Source of the DNA: JAVBNW01 sp031551255
Lineage (GTDB): Bacteria; Bacillota; Clostridia; Christensenellales; UBA1750
Assembly (NCBI GenBank): GCA_031551255.1
Contig: JAVBNW010000010.1
Location: 1 to 19,475, forward strand
DNA: 19,475 bases
Reading direction: 5' to 3'
A program made the position numbers and the translations under genes. The first letter of the stretch is position 1. Each line of letters starts with the position of its first letter. The notes beneath the pieces were generated by a model. The model was given only the letters and a program-made list of their open reading frames with translations. It searched no databases and had not been told where the DNA came from. Below are positions 16,130-19,475 of this stretch, in pieces.

Positions 16130-16158
16130 TTGACTATTTCGGGAAAAGTGCGCATTAT
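16130..16158 (+). promoter_or_regulatory. Promoter of murG
   Basis: TTGACT (16130-16135) and CATTAT (16153-16158) are 17 bases apart on plus, giving a start near 16165 and a leader of about 80 bases. It runs divergently from the metal operon promoter. Together the two promoters, the dyad and the znuA leader account for the 383-base gap. Confidence 0.45.
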
Positions 16159-16245
16159 CTATAAAAGAAAGAATGCCAATGACAACGGGCGGCAATGCAC
16201 GCGCAACCGCGCATCGGCGATACGCATTGTCGCGGGAGGGTATTT

Positions 16246-17325
16246 ATGAAAATCATCATGACGGGCGGCGGCTCGGCAGGGCACGTAACCCCCAACCTTG
16301 CGCTCATACCCTTGCTGCTTGAGGGCGGCTGGGACATCGAGTACATCGGCGGCGAGGACGGCATCGAGCGCTCGCTGATCGAGCCCGTAAAGGGCGTGCC
16401 GTTTCGCGGAATCGCCACCGGCAAGCTGCGCCGCTATATGTCGCTTAAAAATCTGACGGACCCGTTCCGCGTTATCAAAGGCCTTGCGCAGGCGCACGGC
16501 ATCATTCGACGCGCCCGGCCCGACGTCGTGTTTTCCAAGGGCGGGTTCGTATCGGTGCCGGTGGTGTATGCGGCGGCCATGTGCGGTGTTCCCGTGGTAT
16601 CCCACGAGTCGGATATGACGCCGGGCCTTGCGAACAAGCTCAACGCGCCCTTTACCCGCGTTACCTGTACGACCTTCCCGGAAACCGCCCGGCAGATCAA
16701 GCGCGGGGTATTTACCGGGGCGCCGTTGCGCGCAGAGCTCTATTCGGGCGACAGGAGGCGCGGCCTCGCCGCGTTTTCGCTAGAGGGCAAGAAGCCCGTT
16801 TTGATGATGATCGGCGGAAGCCTGGGGGCCGTATCCGTCAATAATGCGCTGCGCGGCGCGCTTGACGCGCTCGGCCAGACGTTCGATGTGCTTCACCTGT
16901 GCGGCAAGGGCAACCTAGACCCGACGCTCGAAGGGCGGCGCGGCTACCGGCAGGTAGAGTATGTGCGAGAGGGCATGCCCGATGCGTTTGCGGCCGCGGA
17001 TCTTGTACTTTCCAGGGCGGGCTCCAATGCGCTGTGCGAGCTGCTCGCGCTGAAAAAGCCGCACCTGCTTATCCCGTACCCTAAGGGATCCACCAGCCGG
17101 GGCGATCAGGTGGAAAATGCTCTTTCGTTTGAAAGCCGCGGTTTTTCGCGCGTGCTGTGGCAACAGGAAATGACCCCTCAGCGCCTGACAGACGAACTGA
17201 TGAAGACGTGGCGCGACCGCGCTTATTATGTAGATCGCATGAAAAAGGAGCCCTCGGCCGACGGCACGCGCGCGGTGCTTGAGCAGATTGAGGCGGTGGC
17301 CGCGCACAAGCGCGTACGGCGCTAG
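16246..17325 (+). CDS. murG: UDP-N-acetylglucosamine transferase MurG
   Basis: A 359-residue GT28 glycosyltransferase. It adds N-acetylglucosamine from UDP-GlcNAc to lipid I, making lipid II on the inner face of the membrane for peptidoglycan. The N-terminal glycine loop TGGGSAGHVTPN (about 5-16), the motif SHESDMTPG, the acceptor SRAGSNALCELLAL and the Bacillus-style STSRGDQVENA near 280 are all visible. GGAGGG five bases before ATG 16246 fixes the start; the frame extends further upstream without support. It stands alone, outside any division and cell wall cluster, so it may be the sole or a second copy. It converges on the kinase gene across repeat copy D. Confidence 0.93.
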   Translation: MKIIMTGGGSAGHVTPNLALIPLLLEGGWDIEYIGGEDGIERSLIEPVKGVPFRGIATGKLRRYMSLKNLTDPFRVIKGLAQAHGIIRRARPDVVFSKGGFVSVPVVYAAAMCGVPVVSHESDMTPGLANKLNAPFTRVTCTTFPETARQIKRGVFTGAPLRAELYSGDRRRGLAAFSLEGKKPVLMMIGGSLGAVSVNNALRGALDALGQTFDVLHLCGKGNLDPTLEGRRGYRQVEYVREGMPDAFAAADLVLSRAGSNALCELLALKKPHLLIPYPKGSTSRGDQVENALSFESRGFSRVLWQQEMTPQRLTDELMKTWRDRAYYVDRMKKEPSADGTRAVLEQIEAVAAHKRVRR

Positions 17326-17333
17326 AGTATGCC

Positions 17334-17500
17334 CTAGTGATCTGACACGATTAGATATTAGTTTCTGAGCGGATCTTTTCCCGTTCGGCATTGTCGCTCT
17401 CCGCTCGGCGTAGCTCTTGCTACGGCCTCGCTCCGGCTCCTCGCCGGACGAAAAAATCTCTCGCTCAGGATCCTAAATTCTAATTCTGTCAGAACACTAG
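17334..17500 (-). repeat. Repeat element copy D, complete, opposite orientation
   Basis: A 167-base element. The outer arms (17334-17355 and 17479-17500) match as inverted repeats at 19 of 22 positions, and pairing continues inward with one indel to CTGAGCG/CGCTCAG. Reading minus, the core shares GAGAGATTTTTTCG with copy A and GGGAAAAGATCCGCTC with copy B. It has hairpins TCCGGC/GCCGGA and CGTAGC/GCTACG. It begins 9 bases after the murG stop and its right end, CACTAG, contains the stop codon of the kinase gene. Confidence 0.88.
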
Positions 17501-18867
17501 TCTTTTGCCCTCAGCTCTAAATATGTGGATACCTCGTAGTCGTGGTACTCCATGTGAAAAGCGCAGTTCCCATATTTCCCGATCACCTTCCTGACGGTAG
17601 AAAGGCCGATTCCACTATGCCCCCGCTTGCTCGTCGCACCGTGTACAAAAATGCCTTCGACATCAACGGGCTTGCCCGTGCTGTTTGTAATGATAAAGAT
17701 TTTCGATATATTGTTCTTTACCTCGGCCGAAAAGTAGATCATCTTGGCGGCTGAGCTCGCCGCGGCCTCGATGGCGTTGTCAAGCAGACACGAGAGAATT
17801 CTGCATAGATCCAAATTGTCGATATAGGTGTTTTCCAGGCCGCATTGCAAAGAAAATTGGAATCTCACGTTTGCTTCTTGCGCACATTCGGCCTTGCTGA
17901 TGAGCAACGATACCAAGGCCGGGTTTTGGTGTATCTTCTGCCCCAGTTCCATGGCGACGCCCGCATGTGTGGTCGTGTCGACCAGCGCAGCATGATACTC
18001 TTTTAGATGCTCCAAATCCCCAATCTCCAAATAGCCGCTGTATGTCTGTAGAATGTTATAGAAATCGTGCTTGATCCCTCTAAATTCTTCCATTCCGTTG
18101 AATAAAGTGCTGATGTGGATGTTGTTGTTTTCTATAATCTGCTTGTTGTATGCATTCATGTCGGTCAATATCATGATCGTGAAGATAAGTGTAAGCATCA
18201 GAAAACAAAAGGCGCTTGATGCGAACGGCGCGGGCATAAGCATGGAAAGCGCAACGCTTACCAAATAGACAAAAACCGACCTAAGAAAGTAGAAGACAAG
18301 CTCCCTTCGCCGATCAAAAAACCGACTGTCCACAAAGCGGAGATTGAATTTTTTCCGCTTAATAATGTGGCCGATTCCATGGCATGCCGTAAAAAAGATT
18401 ATGAACATGAGGATTTGCTGAACCATATCGATAAGATAATTGTATTGATCCGTAGTTTGAACGAAGAACAACTCGCCCAGCATGCCGTTGAACTTGCGGC
18501 TGATAAACCAAAATAGATAGACATAACTCATCATTTTTGTCGAGCGTTCCGGCGGAAGCTTAAAGATTTTTACCGCTGAATAGCACCCTAAAAGGGCGGC
18601 GATAGGATTGGGGCATGCTATGAGCTGATACTGCAACCGACCAAAGCTGACCATCCCTCCGAGCATATACATTCCGTATACCCACACGTTTTGCAGCAAT
18701 GTTCCGGCAAAAAAGGCGAAGAGCGCTTTCTGTTTTTGCGTAGCGTTGATTTCGAAAAGAAGAGAAATGACTCCAGCCAGTAGGTACATCGAAAAGAACT
18801 CTACGACAAACACGACCACTGCTAAAGTGAGCTGCATTGGGCGCGAATAGGCAAAGACAGAATGCAT
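17497..18867 (-). CDS. AgrC-like sensor histidine kinase (GHKL type)
   Basis: A 456-residue membrane kinase. About six hydrophobic segments fill residues 12-235, followed by a dimerisation helix with candidate phosphoacceptor H267 (GIKHDFYNIL) and a GHKL ATPase with N364 in LLDNAIEAA and G-box GHSGIGLSTV (416-425). This architecture matches AgrC and related kinases, many of which sense peptides through the membrane domain. GGGAG five bases before ATG 18867 supports the start. The final stop codon lies inside the arm of repeat copy D. No LytTR response regulator or peptide precursor gene is present; the upstream neighbour on the same strand, 48 bases away, is a TetR regulator. The signal is unknown. 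Confidence 0.9.
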   Translation of the reverse strand: MHSVFAYSRPMQLTLAVVVFVVEFFSMYLLAGVISLLFEINATQKQKALFAFFAGTLLQNVWVYGMYMLGGMVSFGRLQYQLIACPNPIAALLGCYSAVKIFKLPPERSTKMMSYVYLFWFISRKFNGMLGELFFVQTTDQYNYLIDMVQQILMFIIFFTACHGIGHIIKRKKFNLRFVDSRFFDRRRELVFYFLRSVFVYLVSVALSMLMPAPFASSAFCFLMLTLIFTIMILTDMNAYNKQIIENNNIHISTLFNGMEEFRGIKHDFYNILQTYSGYLEIGDLEHLKEYHAALVDTTTHAGVAMELGQKIHQNPALVSLLISKAECAQEANVRFQFSLQCGLENTYIDNLDLCRILSCLLDNAIEAAASSAAKMIYFSAEVKNNISKIFIITNSTGKPVDVEGIFVHGATSKRGHSGIGLSTVRKVIGKYGNCAFHMEYHDYEVSTYLELRAKD

Positions 18868-18915
18868 AATGTCTCCCTGTTACAAAAAGTTTGGCGTATA
18901 GAAAGCCAGCAATCG

Positions 18916-19475
18916 CTACTTTCGCTTTTTTAGCAGCGGTTCAATGGTGACAAGCATGCTTTCCATTCCAGCATTGTAAACTCCGGTAAACTCCTCTATG
19001 GGCAACATAAGGTTCGCGCATTGTATAAAAAGAGCAAGAGAGTACGATGTCATGATATAGGCGACGGTCTTATAATCAAAAGGCTCCAGTATTTCAAGGC
19101 GGATAAGTTCGGCAAACAGCTTCTCCCGGTATCCCAAAGCCATATCGTAATAAATATAATTGTATACTTCCTTAGCTTTCTTGTTTTCAAATTGATACCC
19201 GAGTGCTATGCGTAAAATTTTATTCATAATATAAAAATGTTCATTATCAATATATTTCAGTATAGACACGTTTAAAATTTCCTTGACACTAAAATCCAAT
19301 GATGATCGAACTACTTTCTCAAAAGGGACCCTATATCTCTTATCGTTCGTAAGAAAATAATCAAATATCTCATCCAACAGCTTGTTCTTGCTTTCATAAT
19401 AGTAATATAGACTGGCAGATTTGATCCCGACGCGTTTGGCAAGCTCTCTCATCGTGCTTTCCGCATAGCCCAAGG
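18916..19475 (-). CDS. TetR/AcrR family transcriptional regulator, N-terminus cut by window edge
   Basis: At least 185 residues visible; the frame continues beyond the right edge, so the true start is missing, probably by some 15-25 residues. The helix-turn-helix is clear: TMRELAKRVGIKSASLYYYY, followed by ESKNKLLDEIF, the standard TetR entry into helix 4. The rest is an all-helical ligand-binding and dimerisation domain with no family-specific match. It probably represses its own and nearby genes on binding no ligand. The coding sequence is markedly AT-rich compared with genes to the left. It lies 48 bases upstream of the kinase on the same strand and may be co-transcribed. Confidence 0.88.
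   Translation of the reverse strand, partial: LGYAESTMRELAKRVGIKSASLYYYYESKNKLLDEIFDYFLTNDKRYRVPFEKVVRSSLDFSVKEILNVSILKYIDNEHFYIMNKILRIALGYQFENKKAKEVYNYIYYDMALGYREKLFAELIRLEILEPFDYKTVAYIMTSYSLALFIQCANLMLPIEEFTGVYNAGMESMLVTIEPLLKKRK

Noticed and set aside
15863..16195. N-terminal extension of the ZnuA frame
   Set aside because: The lipoprotein signal and ribosome site are at 15862, and the promoter lies inside the extension.
17400..17465. Several GAG/UAG triplets on minus in repeat D, like a TRAP site
   Set aside because: The spacing varies from none to seven bases instead of two or three, and the other repeat copies have fewer triplets.

Overview
The window looks like chromosomal DNA from a GC-rich Gram-positive anaerobe of the Bacillota, most likely class Clostridia. 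This is inferred from Firmicutes-type genes (a TRAP/MtrB homologue, ComFC, RecD2, a MurG of the Bacillus type), lipoprotein signal peptides, clear -35/-10 promoters and strong Shine-Dalgarno sites. No rRNA, tRNA, CRISPR array or transposase was seen.

Layout. 1-445: a truncated repeat element, then a small FeoA-like gene (minus) with a promoter and a Fur-box-like site. 692-5928: two plus-strand sensory genes, a hybrid histidine kinase with two periplasmic-binding-protein domains and a methyl-accepting chemotaxis protein, closed by a bidirectional terminator. 6024-8287 (minus): mtrB (TRAP), pfkA and an alpha/beta hydrolase. 8329-8765: a second repeat element and a GC-rich structured RNA candidate just 3' of comFC, a position matching the raiA RNA class. 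8924-11820 (minus): recD2 and comFC, overlapping by ATGA. 11844-12000: a third repeat element. 12077-13165 (minus): a membrane diguanylate cyclase. 13390-15862 (minus): a znuA-znuC-znuB type metal ABC transporter with ATGA overlaps and a long structured leader behind a near-consensus promoter. 16246-17325: murG (plus). 17334-17500: a fourth repeat element, in opposite orientation. 17497 to the right edge (minus): an AgrC-type histidine kinase and a truncated TetR regulator, visibly AT-richer than the rest.

The most unusual feature is the family of four about 160-bp elements. Each has a roughly 100-bp core and long arms that pair with each other inside a copy. The arm sequences differ between copies, yet pairing is kept. 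A core hairpin changes from A-U through G-U to G-C across copies. All four lie 3' of genes and in the same orientation relative to the upstream gene. They could be structured RNA or DNA elements, or a small mobile element that inserts into palindromes.

Two regulatory themes recur. Both metal-related genes (feoA-like, znuA) carry the same 10-mer TAATTGATCA near their promoters. The chemotaxis gene has a 19-bp-period direct repeat in its leader, part of which recurs upstream of the diguanylate cyclase.
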